Source: Marinobacter sp. THAF197a (GTDB taxonomy: Bacteria; Pseudomonadota; Gammaproteobacteria; Pseudomonadales; Oleiphilaceae). Taken from it: a stretch of DNA of 64,000 nucleotides. The position numbers and the translations under genes are program-made. The notes under the pieces are model-generated. The model ran no database searches and was not told the origin of the DNA. It worked only from the letters and a program-made list of their open reading frames with translations. The stretch's first letter is position 1; every line of letters begins with the position of its first letter. This document shows, in pieces, positions 17,129 to 25,919 of this stretch. The stretch is taken from NCBI RefSeq assembly GCF_009363275.1, contig NZ_CP045324.1, positions 1,426,001-1,490,000 on the forward strand. The letters run 5' to 3'.

Positions 17129-17914
17129 ATGGTACCGGCGGAGTTCAGTGCAGACCTGATTGGCCAATGGGTGGGCCAGCACCTGTGGCCGCTGTTCCGG
17201 CTGGCCAGTTTCCTGATGGTTATCCCTATCTTTGGCACCCAGCTGGTGCCCGCACGGGTGCGTCTCGGGCTGGCCCTGCTGATGACTGTCCTCATTGCCC
17301 CGTTGATTCCCGAAGTTCCCCAGGTTGAGGCGTTCAGTGCGGATGCCGTGGTGATCACCCTGCAGCAAATCCTGATCGGCGTTGGGCTGGGGTTTGCGCT
17401 GACCGCCCTGTGGCAGCTTTTCGTGATTGCCGGCCAGATGATCGCCATGCAGATGGGTCTTGGTTTTGCCTCCATGATGGACCCGGCCAATGGCGTCAAC
17501 GTGCCGGTACTGGCGCAAATCTACACCATCACCATCACTCTGTTGTTTCTCGCCATGAACGGACACCTGGTGGCGTTCGAAGTGTTCATTGAGAGCTTCT
17601 ACATCATGCCCATTGGCATGGAGGGGCTTGGCCAGGCGGGCGTGTGGGATCTTGCCCACCGGATCAGCTGGATGTTTGTGTCGGCCATTCTTCTGGCACT
17701 GCCCGCCGTCACTGCCGTGTTCATCGTCAATATCTCCTTTGGCGTGATGACCCGCGCCGCTCCGCAGATGAATATCTTTGCCCTCGGTTTCCCCATTGGC
17801 CTGATTTTTGGATTGTTTGCTATCTGGGTGCTGCACGCCAATTTTCTGCCGCACTTTGAGCAGTACACCCGGGAAACCTTTGATTTTATGCGGCAGCTGC
17901 AGGGGCAACCATAG
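17129..17914 (+). CDS. fliR: FliR, flagellar export gate protein
   Basis: Single-copy subunit of the export gate that contacts FlhB. It has 261 residues, six hydrophobic segments, and the conserved QMGLGFASMMDPANGVNVP block. It starts four bases after fliQ and ends two bases before flhB. Confidence 0.94.
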   Translation: MVPAEFSADLIGQWVGQHLWPLFRLASFLMVIPIFGTQLVPARVRLGLALLMTVLIAPLIPEVPQVEAFSADAVVITLQQILIGVGLGFALTALWQLFVIAGQMIAMQMGLGFASMMDPANGVNVPVLAQIYTITITLLFLAMNGHLVAFEVFIESFYIMPIGMEGLGQAGVWDLAHRISWMFVSAILLALPAVTAVFIVNISFGVMTRAAPQMNIFALGFPIGLIFGLFAIWVLHANFLPHFEQYTRETFDFMRQLQGQP

Positions 17915-17916
17915 CC

Positions 17917-19053
17917 ATGGCTGAAGAGAACGATAACAGCCAGGAGAAAACCGAAGAGCCGACCCCCCGACGACTTGAGAAAGCCAAGGAGGACGGCCAG
18001 ACTGCTCGTTCGAAAGAGCTGGCCACCATGTCGGTGTTACTGGCCGGTGCTGGCGGCCTTCTGATGTTTGGAGGCAGTCTTGGGGCAACCCTTGAGAGCA
18101 TCATGCGGGATGCCTTTGTGATTGAGCGCGCCGCGATCTACGACACCCGCCACATGAGTGTTCAACTCATACTTTCTGCCAAGGCAGCTGCCTTTGCCTT
18201 GTCTCCCATTCTGATCATGCTCTTGGTGGCGGCCATCGCAGGCTCTATTGGCATTGGTGGTTTGTTGTTCAGCGCCAAGGCGATTGCCCCGAAAGGCAGC
18301 CGGATGAATCCCATCAAGGGTCTGGGGCGGATGTTCTCGATGCGTTCCCTCATTGAGCTGGTCAAGGCCATTGCCAAGGTGGGGTTGGTGCTTTCGGTGG
18401 CCATTCTGATTCTCAACCTGCGCACTGAGGACCTGCTTGCGATCGCTGAAGAGCCGGTTATTCCGGCCATGGCCCATGTGGTCTGGACCTTGGGCTGGAG
18501 CTTCTTTTTCCTGTCCTGTGCCACCATCATCATTGCCATGATTGATGTGCCGTTTCAGATCTACGATCACCAGAAGAAGCTGCGTATGACCAAGCAGGAG
18601 GTGAAGGACGAGTACAAGGACACCGAGGGTAAGCCAGAGGTAAAGGGCAAGATTCGCCAACTGCAGCGTGAGATGGCCCAGCGCCGGATGATGCAGGATG
18701 TGCCGACAGCGGATGTGGTGATTACCAACCCGACCCATTATGCGGTGGCGTTAAAGTACAACCAGGATTCGATGGGCGCGCCGGTGGTGGTGGCCAAGGG
18801 GGCGGATGAGATTGCCTTCAAGATTATGGAGATTGCCCGTGAGCACAAGGTAGAGATCCTGCGGACGCCGCCGCTGACCCGGGCGGTGTATCACAACACC
18901 GATGTGGGGCAGGAGATTCCCGATGGTTTGTATATGGCCATTGCTCAGGTGTTGGCTTATGTGTTTCAGCTTCGGCAGTTCCGCAAGGGGCGCGGGGCAA
19001 AACCGGGCATGCCTGATTTTCCGATTCCGCCGGAGATGCGGCGCGATATTTAG
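17917..19053 (+). CDS. flhB: FlhB, export specificity switch
   Basis: Inner membrane export protein that changes substrate class after autocleavage. It has 378 residues with four membrane segments and a cytoplasmic domain whose NPTH autocleavage site is residues 271-274 (ITNPTHYAVALKY). It closes the fliL unit; the next gene on the other strand (uraA) converges on it. A separate protein at 39060-39377 resembles only the part of FlhB after NPTH. Confidence 0.96.
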   Translation: MAEENDNSQEKTEEPTPRRLEKAKEDGQTARSKELATMSVLLAGAGGLLMFGGSLGATLESIMRDAFVIERAAIYDTRHMSVQLILSAKAAAFALSPILIMLLVAAIAGSIGIGGLLFSAKAIAPKGSRMNPIKGLGRMFSMRSLIELVKAIAKVGLVLSVAILILNLRTEDLLAIAEEPVIPAMAHVVWTLGWSFFFLSCATIIIAMIDVPFQIYDHQKKLRMTKQEVKDEYKDTEGKPEVKGKIRQLQREMAQRRMMQDVPTADVVITNPTHYAVALKYNQDSMGAPVVVAKGADEIAFKIMEIAREHKVEILRTPPLTRAVYHNTDVGQEIPDGLYMAIAQVLAYVFQLRQFRKGRGAKPGMPDFPIPPEMRRDI

Positions 19054-19096
19054 ATCTTGGAGTTTGGCTCTGATTGTAGCCTGATGGTTTGGTGCG

Positions 19097-19206
19097 GCGA
19101 GCCGTCGGCATGGCCTCCCAAAAAACGCTACGAGCTCATCCATGAGCGCTTCGCTCCGGCCCTCCATGGCCTACGAGATTTTTGGGAGGCCATGCCGACG
19201 GCTCGC
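19097..19206. repeat. Perfect 28-bp inverted repeat with 54-nt loop
   Basis: The arms 19097-19124 and 19179-19206 are exact reverse complements, beginning GCGAGCCGTCGGCATGG and reading into five A (left arm) or out of five T (right arm). The loop contains smaller dyads (GAGCGCTTCGCTC; GCTCATCCATGAGC). It lies between convergent flhB and uraA. It looks like a folded intergenic repeat element (REP/MITE-like) that could act as a bidirectional transcription stop; with no transposase or target duplication visible, the class is open. Confidence 0.75.
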
Positions 19207-19295
19207 GACCGAATTGGCCAGTATAGGAATCAGAGCGTTCGTGAATTGAATCGGACAACGCCGGGATGGAAATCCGGCGGCTGTTAGGGGAGAGA

Positions 19296-19324
19296 GGTCA
19301 GGCCGAGCTCGTGTCGACCTGACC
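19296..19324. terminator. Hairpin beside uraA end, weak terminator candidate
   Basis: GGTCAGG (19296-19302) pairs with CCTGACC (19318-19324) around a 15-base loop; GGTTTCATTT follows on the + strand. The U-run is broken in either direction, so termination is possible but not clear. Confidence 0.35.
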
Positions 19325-19335
19325 GGTTTCATTTA

Positions 19336-20589
19336 CTAAGCCTTGGGCTCCTGAATTCGCTTACCCCAGGCTTCTTTCTCGCCTGGCAGGATCAGGTTCA
19401 AGGCGATCGCGACAACCGCGCACAGAGCAATACCTTCCAGCGTACCAACCACCATGTTGCCGATGCCGAACACCAGGGTCACGCCTACGATCACCAGGTT
19501 ACGGGACTGGGACAGGTCTACCTGGTGGCGGATCAGGGTGTTCAGGCCGACCACGGCGATGGAGCCAAACAGCAGGCACAGGATGCCGCCCATAACCGGA
19601 ACCGGAATGGTCTGCAGGGCTGCACCGAACTTGCCGACGAAGGCCAGGACGATGGCGGTACCGGCGGCCCACCACATGACTTTCGGGTTGAAGTTGCGGG
19701 TCAGCATCACGGCGCCGGTGACTTCAGAGTAGGTGGTGTTGGGTGGCCCACCGAGCATGGAGGCGGCGCTGGTGGCCAGGCCGTCGCCCAGCAGGGTGCG
19801 GTGCAGGCCGGGCTTTTGCAGGTAGTTTTTGCGGGTGACGTTGCCGATGGCCAGTACGTCGCCGATGTGTTCAATGGCCGGGGCGATGGCGACCGGGATC
19901 ATGAACAGGATGGCGCCCCAGCTGAAGGCGGGTGCGACGAAGTTGGGAACGGCAAACCACGGGGCCTCCTGGACCGGGGTGGTGTCTACAATGCCGGCGA
20001 ACCAGGACAGGATGTAGCCAACGATCACCCCGAACATGATCGGGATGAGCCGGAAGATGCCCTTGGCCCAGACCGACATGACGATGGTGACGGCCAGGGA
20101 GATCATGGCGATGACAATGGCGGTGTTGTAGGGCACCAGTTCGGCGGCGCCGTCTCCGGTGCGGCCAGAGGCCATATGCACCGCCACCGATGCCAGTCCC
20201 AGGCCGATGGTCATAATCACCGGGGCGATGACCACAGGCGGCAGCAGGCGGGTGACAAAGCCCGTGCCCCTTGCCCGCACGGCGCCGGCTAGGATGATGT
20301 ACAGGATGCCGGCCGCCATCAGGCCCCCAAGAGTTTCTTCCAGCCCGAAGCGGCCTTTGGCGGCGATGATTGGTGCGATAAAGGCAAAGGATGAGGCCAG
20401 GAAGATGGGGATCTGGCCGCCGGTGACCACGTGGAAGATCAGGGTGCCGACGCCGGCAGTAAACAACGCGACGTTGGGGTCCAGCCCGGTGATCAGGGGC
20501 ATCAATACCAGGGCGCCGAAGGCGACCAGTAGCATCTGGGAGCCGGCTAGTGCCTGCTTCCATACGGGTTCATTGGTGTGTTCCTGCAT
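19336..20589 (-). CDS. uraA: UraA-type uracil/nucleobase:cation symporter
   Basis: NCS2-family transporter for uracil uptake. It has 417 residues with about 12-14 hydrophobic segments, an N-terminal QMLLVAFGALVLMPLITGL, and the substrate/proton motif region AIAPAIEHIGDVLAIGNVT followed by GDGLATSAASMLGGPPNTTY, which is typical of UraA. It starts two bases after the upp stop and must be cotranscribed with it, so imported uracil is trapped as UMP by the upstream enzyme. This - strand pair interrupts the flagellar cluster. Confidence 0.9.
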   Translation of the reverse strand: MQEHTNEPVWKQALAGSQMLLVAFGALVLMPLITGLDPNVALFTAGVGTLIFHVVTGGQIPIFLASSFAFIAPIIAAKGRFGLEETLGGLMAAGILYIILAGAVRARGTGFVTRLLPPVVIAPVIMTIGLGLASVAVHMASGRTGDGAAELVPYNTAIVIAMISLAVTIVMSVWAKGIFRLIPIMFGVIVGYILSWFAGIVDTTPVQEAPWFAVPNFVAPAFSWGAILFMIPVAIAPAIEHIGDVLAIGNVTRKNYLQKPGLHRTLLGDGLATSAASMLGGPPNTTYSEVTGAVMLTRNFNPKVMWWAAGTAIVLAFVGKFGAALQTIPVPVMGGILCLLFGSIAVVGLNTLIRHQVDLSQSRNLVIVGVTLVFGIGNMVVGTLEGIALCAVVAIALNLILPGEKEAWGKRIQEPKA

Positions 20590-20591
20590 GC

Positions 20592-21230
20592 TCAGACGTC
20601 CTTCTGCTTGGTGCCGAAGATCTTGTCACCGGCATCGCCCAGGCCAGGCAGGATGTAGCCTTTTTCGTTCAGGCGCTCATCAACAGAAGCGGTGTAGATG
20701 GAAACGTCCGGGTGTTTCTCCAGTACTTTCTCGATACCCTCCGGGGCAGCCACCAGCACCAGGGCCCGAATTTCGGTGCTGCCGGCTTTCTTGAGCAGGT
20801 CGATGGTGGAGATCATGGAGCCACCGGTGGCCAGCATCGGGTCGATGATCAGGGCCATACGCTGGTCCAGCTCGCCCACCAGCTTTTCCAGATAGGTTTC
20901 AGCTTCCAGGGTGTCTTCGTTACGGATCTGGCCTACCACGCTCACTCGTGCCACCGGGATCAGGCTCAGCACGCCGTCGAGCATGCCCAGGCCAGCGCGC
21001 AGAATCGGCACGATGGTGACTTTCTTGCCGTGAATCTGTTCCACGGTCACCGGCCCGGCCCAGCCATCAATGGTCTTTTCCTGCAGGTTGAAGTCTTTGG
21101 TCGCCTCGTAGGTCAGAAGCGCGCCAACTTCCTGTGCCAGTTCACGAAAATTCTTGGTGCTGATGTCTGCGCGGCGCATCAGGCCGAGTTTGTGGCGGAT
21201 CAGGGGGTGCTTCACTTCGTGGATCGGCAT
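20592..21230 (-). CDS. upp: Uracil phosphoribosyltransferase
   Basis: Converts uracil and PRPP to UMP in pyrimidine salvage. The 212 residues show the PRPP-binding loop LIIDPMLATGGSM (128-139), the uracil-binding segment ALVLVAAPEGIE and the C-terminal YILPGLGDAGDKIFGT. The start is ATG 21230 (MPIHEVKHPL), placed behind AGGTGA; a GTG at 21239 overlaps that site and would add MTP. It is the first gene of upp-uraA and is divergent from flhA. Confidence 0.95.
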   Translation of the reverse strand: MPIHEVKHPLIRHKLGLMRRADISTKNFRELAQEVGALLTYEATKDFNLQEKTIDGWAGPVTVEQIHGKKVTIVPILRAGLGMLDGVLSLIPVARVSVVGQIRNEDTLEAETYLEKLVGELDQRMALIIDPMLATGGSMISTIDLLKKAGSTEIRALVLVAAPEGIEKVLEKHPDVSIYTASVDERLNEKGYILPGLGDAGDKIFGTKQKDV

Positions 21231-21355
21231 TGGGGTCACCTGTGTGTTCGAATGTTCGGGCTTGGATTCGGATGCAATAAATGGCGCAAGGATACCGTAT
21301 CTGGGCGCCTGCGTCAGGCGCTGGTCGTGCCGTAAATATCAAAAATTGTAAGGCC

Positions 21356-21371
21356 TGGTACGGTTCTTGCG
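21356..21371 (+). promoter_or_regulatory. Sigma-54 (-24/-12) promoter of flhA
   Basis: TGGTACGGTTCTTGCG has GG at 21357-21358 and GC at 21369-21370 with ten bases between, near the RpoN consensus. It lies about 85 bases before flhA in the upp/flhA divergent region and probably drives flhA-flhF-fleN-fliA. Confidence 0.75.
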
Positions 21372-21455
21372 ATGACTCTCCCAGATTGGCGCGCCGCGTC
21401 AGATTTTCGACCCTGACAGTTCCGGAAAGCACGGCAGAGCGGAGAAGTATCCAGC

Positions 21456-23630
21456 ATGGACAGAGCGTTAGTTCTGAGTAACGTCAAAACCCTGACGCGG
21501 GGCAGTATCGGTATTCCGCTGATGCTGATGGGCTTGTTGGGTATGATGATCCTGCCCATGCCGGCCTTCCTGCTGGATGTGTTCTTTACCTTCAACATCA
21601 CTTTGTCCATCGTCATCCTGCTGGTGTGTGTGTACGCGCTTCGGCCCATGGAGTTTGCGTCGTTCCCGACGGTACTGCTGGTTGCCACGCTCCTGCGCCT
21701 GGGGTTGAACGTGGCCTCTACCCGGATTGTCCTGCTCAACGGTCACGAAGGTGGCGATGCCGCCGGTAAGGTGATCGAATCGTTCGGTGAGGTACTGATC
21801 GGCGGTAACTACGCCGTTGGTCTGGTGGTGTTTGCCATCCTGATGATCATCAACTTCCTGGTAGTGACCAAGGGCGCCGGCCGGGTGTCGGAAGTCAGTG
21901 CCCGCTTTACCCTGGACGCCATGCCCGGCAAACAGATGGCCATTGATGCGGATTTGAACGCGGGCCTGATCAACCAGGACGAGGCCAAAAGCCGCCGTTC
22001 GGAGATTGCCCAGGAAGCGGATTTCTATGGGTCCATGGATGGTGCGTCCAAGTTTGTGAAGGGCGATGCCATTGCGGGGTTGCTGATTCTTGCGATCAAT
22101 ATCATCGGTGGTATCTCGATCGGCATGCTCCAGCATGGCCTGGACTTTGGCCTGGCGATGCAGCGGTACGCGCTGCTGACCATCGGTGACGGCCTGGTTG
22201 CCCAGATTCCATCACTGTTGCTGTCTACTTCCGCTGCCATCATGGTAACGCGGGTAACGGCCAGCCAGGACATGGGCGGGCAGATCATTCATCAGATGTT
22301 CAACGCGCCGAAGGCCATCGGTATTGCCGCCGTCATCCTGATTATCCTGGGCCTGATTCCGGGCATGCCCCATGTTGCCTTCCTTGGATTGGGCAGCCTT
22401 GCGGCCGGTGCGGCCTGGCTGATCTGGAAAAAGCAAAGCCAGACTGTGGAAGAAGAGGGCGTTTACGCCGGTCGTGGCGGCATGGCTGGTGGAGCGCCCC
22501 GTGCCGGTGGCGAGGTGGTTCAGGATCGGTCCGGCGCAGAAGGACAGGCGCTGCCGGCGCCCGGTGAAACCCGGGAGCTGGGCTGGGATGATGTGGCGAC
22601 CGTTGACATCGTTGGTCTGGAAGTGGGCTACCGGCTGATTCCTCTGGTCGATAAATCCCAGGGCGGGCAGCTGCTCAGTCGCATCAAGGGGGTTCGCAAA
22701 AAACTGTCTCAGGATCTGGGTTTCCTGATGCCGTCAGTGCACATTCGGGACAATCTGGACCTGATGCCAAACGTCTATCGCATTACCCTGATGGGTGTGA
22801 CCATTGCCGAGGCGGAGATTCACCCGGAACGTGAGCTGGCCATTGATCCGGGCCAGGTGTTCGGCAAGGTGGAAGGCATTGCCGGCAAAGACCCGGCCTT
22901 CGGCCTGGATGCCATCTGGATTGAGCCTGACAAGAAAGACCAGGCCCAGACTCTGGGCTACACCGTGGTGGATGCCAGCACGGTGGTGGCTACCCACCTT
23001 AACCAGATTCTGCAAAAGCACGCCCATGAACTTATCGGCCATGAAGAGGCCCAGAAGTGGCTGGACCAGTTGGAGAAAATGGCTCCGAAACTGGCTGAGG
23101 AGCTGGTGCCTACGACGATCTCCGTGAGCGTCCTGTTGCGGGTGCTTCAGAATCTGCTCCGGGAAGAAGTGCCGGTCAGGGATATGCGCTCCATTGCCGA
23201 AGCCATCGTTAACGTCCACCCCAGAAGCCAGGACCCGAAACTGTTGACCACCCTGGCTCGGCAGGCGTTGCGCCGAATGATCGTTCAAAGCATCTGTGGC
23301 AACGACACCGAGATACCGGTGATCACTCTGGATCCAGACCTGGAACAGTTGTTGCTTAAGTCAGTACAACAGAGTCAACAATCCGGCGGACAGGACGATA
23401 TTGGCCTGGTGCTTGAGCCCAATATGGTGGAAAAGCTGCAGCGGTCCCTTCAGGACAGTGTTCAGCGCCAGGAAATGCTGGGCAAGCCGGCGATTCTTCT
23501 GGTTTCCGGGCCCTTGCGGCCAGTGCTGGCAAAGTTTGCCAGTTATGGGGTAGAGCGTTTGCATGTGCTCTCGTACCAGGAAATTCCGGATAACAAACAG
23601 ATCACGATAGTCGCCTCTGTTGGTCAGTAA
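21456..23630 (+). CDS. flhA: FlhA, flagellar export gate protein
   Basis: Large export-gate subunit forming the cytoplasmic ring that receives chaperone-substrate complexes. It has 724 residues: eight membrane segments in the first half, the conserved FHIPEP-type region (TRIVLLNGHEGGDAAGKVIE; GRVSEVSARFTLDAMPGKQM) and the cytoplasmic linker and C-domain (about 350 to the end). A Gly-rich insert around 345-375 (YAGRGGMAGGAPRAGGE) lies in the linker. It is the first gene after the sigma-54 site. Confidence 0.96.
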   Translation: MDRALVLSNVKTLTRGSIGIPLMLMGLLGMMILPMPAFLLDVFFTFNITLSIVILLVCVYALRPMEFASFPTVLLVATLLRLGLNVASTRIVLLNGHEGGDAAGKVIESFGEVLIGGNYAVGLVVFAILMIINFLVVTKGAGRVSEVSARFTLDAMPGKQMAIDADLNAGLINQDEAKSRRSEIAQEADFYGSMDGASKFVKGDAIAGLLILAINIIGGISIGMLQHGLDFGLAMQRYALLTIGDGLVAQIPSLLLSTSAAIMVTRVTASQDMGGQIIHQMFNAPKAIGIAAVILIILGLIPGMPHVAFLGLGSLAAGAAWLIWKKQSQTVEEEGVYAGRGGMAGGAPRAGGEVVQDRSGAEGQALPAPGETRELGWDDVATVDIVGLEVGYRLIPLVDKSQGGQLLSRIKGVRKKLSQDLGFLMPSVHIRDNLDLMPNVYRITLMGVTIAEAEIHPERELAIDPGQVFGKVEGIAGKDPAFGLDAIWIEPDKKDQAQTLGYTVVDASTVVATHLNQILQKHAHELIGHEEAQKWLDQLEKMAPKLAEELVPTTISVSVLLRVLQNLLREEVPVRDMRSIAEAIVNVHPRSQDPKLLTTLARQALRRMIVQSICGNDTEIPVITLDPDLEQLLLKSVQQSQQSGGQDDIGLVLEPNMVEKLQRSLQDSVQRQEMLGKPAILLVSGPLRPVLAKFASYGVERLHVLSYQEIPDNKQITIVASVGQ

Positions 23631-23687
23631 GGCCGGCAGGGCAAGGCGAACACCCGATTCGGGCACGCCGGTGGAGGATGAAGCGCT

Positions 23688-25004
23688 ATGAAAGTACAAC
23701 GGTTTTTTGCAAAGACCATGGCCGAAGCCCTGAAACAGGTCAGTCATGAGATGGGACCGGATGCCGTTATTTTGTCCAATCGCCGGGTGGACGGAGGCGT
23801 CGAAATTGTGACGGCCCTGGACTATGACGAAAATATGGCACGCCAGCGCCTTGGCGAGAAAGCGGCACAGGCCACCAACGGCTCGCGCCTGGCGGAGCTG
23901 CAGGCAGACCAGCATCGTCGGCTGGAAGAAGAGTTGAACCGATCACGCAGTCGCATTCGCGAAGTGCGGGAGAAGCGGGCGGGTGTCGGCGCGGAATATG
24001 ATCGTGCACCGGCTGACGATCGGCCGGCTGCCGACTGGTCAGGTGAGTTGGCCGGGGGGTCGACCTCGGTGGGCAATGCAGGTGGCCGGCCAGCGGCGGG
24101 CTACTCGGATGAGTTGGCGAGCATGAGAGCGGAAATCAACTCCCTGAGAGAGATGGTCAGCGGCCGTACCTCGGTACCCGAGAAGCCTGCAGTCGCGGCA
24201 TCCAATGCAGTTCAGCAGAGGCTTGCCGAGCGGCTGCAGGAATTTGGTCTGGGCGCGGAGCTGGCAACCTCTCTGTCCCGTCAGCATCGTGCCGGCAGGT
24301 TGGAAGACGGTTGGAAGCAATCCCTGAAGATGCTGGCCACCGGCGTACGTACCGCTCGGGAAGACTGGCTTGAGGCCGGCGGCGTCTATGCGCTGGTGGG
24401 GCCAACCGGGTCTGGGAAGACCACCACCATTGGCAAGCTGGCAGCCCAATATGTACTGGAGCATGGGCCGGATTCCCTGGCGTTGGTCACCACCGATCGC
24501 TACCGGGTGGCAGCCCATGAACAGCTATTCGTGTTTGGCCGTATTCTCAATGTGCCGGTCCGGGTTGTGGACGAGAGTCATTCCCTGGATGACATTCTGG
24601 ACGAATTGTCAGATCGGCACCTGGTTCTGATTGATACCGCCGGGCTGACCAGCTCGGATCGCGGTTATCAGGAACAGCTGGCGGAGTTGGCCCGGAGCGA
24701 TCACAATATCCGTACCCATCTGGTCGTGTCTGCCACCAGCCAGCCGCGCATCATGAAATCCGTGTGGCATTGCTATAAGATGGCAAACCTTGCAGGCTGC
24801 GTCATGACCAAGATTGACGAAGCGCTGACACTGGGTGAGTCTTTGGGCTTTGTCATGGAAACCGGCCTGCCAGTGGCGTGGTATACCGATGGCCAGAAGA
24901 TTCCCGAAGACCTGCACTGGGCCGAGGCCATTCCTCTGGTGCGGTTGGGCGTAGAACGCCTGAAAACAATGCAGCACGGCCAGGCCGTTGCAGAAGGGGC
25001 CTGA
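23688..25004 (+). CDS. flhF: FlhF, SRP-like GTPase for polar flagellum placement
   Basis: SRP-family GTPase that marks the pole where the flagellum is built. It has 438 residues: an N-terminal basic domain (MKVQRFFAKTMAEALKQV), an N region, and an NG domain with G1 GPTGSGK (238-244), the DTAGL G3 motif and TKID G4 motif. FlhF together with FleN is the hallmark of organisms that control flagellar place and number. It starts 57 bases after flhA. Confidence 0.95.
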   Translation: MKVQRFFAKTMAEALKQVSHEMGPDAVILSNRRVDGGVEIVTALDYDENMARQRLGEKAAQATNGSRLAELQADQHRRLEEELNRSRSRIREVREKRAGVGAEYDRAPADDRPAADWSGELAGGSTSVGNAGGRPAAGYSDELASMRAEINSLREMVSGRTSVPEKPAVAASNAVQQRLAERLQEFGLGAELATSLSRQHRAGRLEDGWKQSLKMLATGVRTAREDWLEAGGVYALVGPTGSGKTTTIGKLAAQYVLEHGPDSLALVTTDRYRVAAHEQLFVFGRILNVPVRVVDESHSLDDILDELSDRHLVLIDTAGLTSSDRGYQEQLAELARSDHNIRTHLVVSATSQPRIMKSVWHCYKMANLAGCVMTKIDEALTLGESLGFVMETGLPVAWYTDGQKIPEDLHWAEAIPLVRLGVERLKTMQHGQAVAEGA

Positions 25005-25074
25005 GGCCCGGTGGTACAGCCGGTGCGCTGCCGTTTGTGCCCACACAAGAACGCAGTAAGAGACTGATAACAGT

Positions 25075-25887
25075 ATGAGCAGACCACATCCGGTTCAGGT
25101 GATTGCGGTTACCGGCGGCAAGGGCGGTGTCGGCAAGAGTAATGTGTCCGTCAACCTCGGTATCGCGCTGGCCCAGAAAGGCCGGCGGGTGGTGTTGCTG
25201 GATGCGGACCTTGGCCTTGCCAATATCGACGTGCTGTTGGGCATTACCGCCAATCGCAATCTGCAGGATGTGCTCAGTGGCGAGTGCGACCTCAAGGACG
25301 TTCTGGTCAACGGCCCGGGTGGTATCAAGATTGTTCCCGCATCGTCCGGCACCCAGCGTATGACCCAGTTGAGCCCGATGGAACATGCGGGGCTGATCAA
25401 CGCCTTCAGCGAGCTGGGTGACCAGATTGATGTGCTGATTGTTGACACCGCAGCCGGTATTTCCGAGTCCGTCGTCAGTTTCCTGCGGGCCTCCCAGGAA
25501 TTGCTGCTGGTGGTGTGCGATGAGCCTACCTCGATTACCGACGCCTATGCCCTGATCAAGCTGATGAATCGCGACTACGGTACCAACCGTTTCCGTATTC
25601 TGGCGAATCAGGTGCGAAATGAGCAGGAAGGTCGGCATCTGTATGAAAAACTGACCCGTGTCACCGAGCGTTTCCTTGATGTAGCACTACAATATGTAGG
25701 TATCGTGCCTTACGACGAAGCCGTCAAAAAAGCCGTTCAGCGGCAGCGGGCCGTTCTGGATGCCTATCCACGGGCCAAGGCGTCGCTGGCGATCCGTGCC
25801 CTGGCAGAGAAAGTGGACAGCTGGCCGCTGCCATCATCGCCAAGAGGGCATCTGGAGTTTTTCGTGGAGCGGCTCGTCGAAGTCTGA
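25075..25887 (+). CDS. fleN: FleN/FlhG, MinD-like flagellar number regulator
   Basis: ParA/MinD-family ATPase that limits flagellar number by restraining FleQ and activating FlhF GTPase. It has 270 residues with the deviant Walker A GGKGGVGKS (14-22), LDADLGLANIDVLLG and DTAAGIS switch regions, and a C-terminal amphipathic stretch. It lies directly after flhF and before fliA, the standard polar flagellar order. Confidence 0.94.
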   Translation: MSRPHPVQVIAVTGGKGGVGKSNVSVNLGIALAQKGRRVVLLDADLGLANIDVLLGITANRNLQDVLSGECDLKDVLVNGPGGIKIVPASSGTQRMTQLSPMEHAGLINAFSELGDQIDVLIVDTAAGISESVVSFLRASQELLLVVCDEPTSITDAYALIKLMNRDYGTNRFRILANQVRNEQEGRHLYEKLTRVTERFLDVALQYVGIVPYDEAVKKAVQRQRAVLDAYPRAKASLAIRALAEKVDSWPLPSSPRGHLEFFVERLVEV

Positions 25888-25919
25888 TCTGAATCCAGTC
25901 CTATAAGAAAACCGGATAC

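Noticed and set aside
19057..19287. 76-residue frame between flhB and uraA
   Set aside because: Runs through both arms of the inverted repeat; structure, not coding, explains the sequence.
20550..21335. 261-residue + strand open frame
   Set aside because: Opposite upp; no family signal and no ribosome site.
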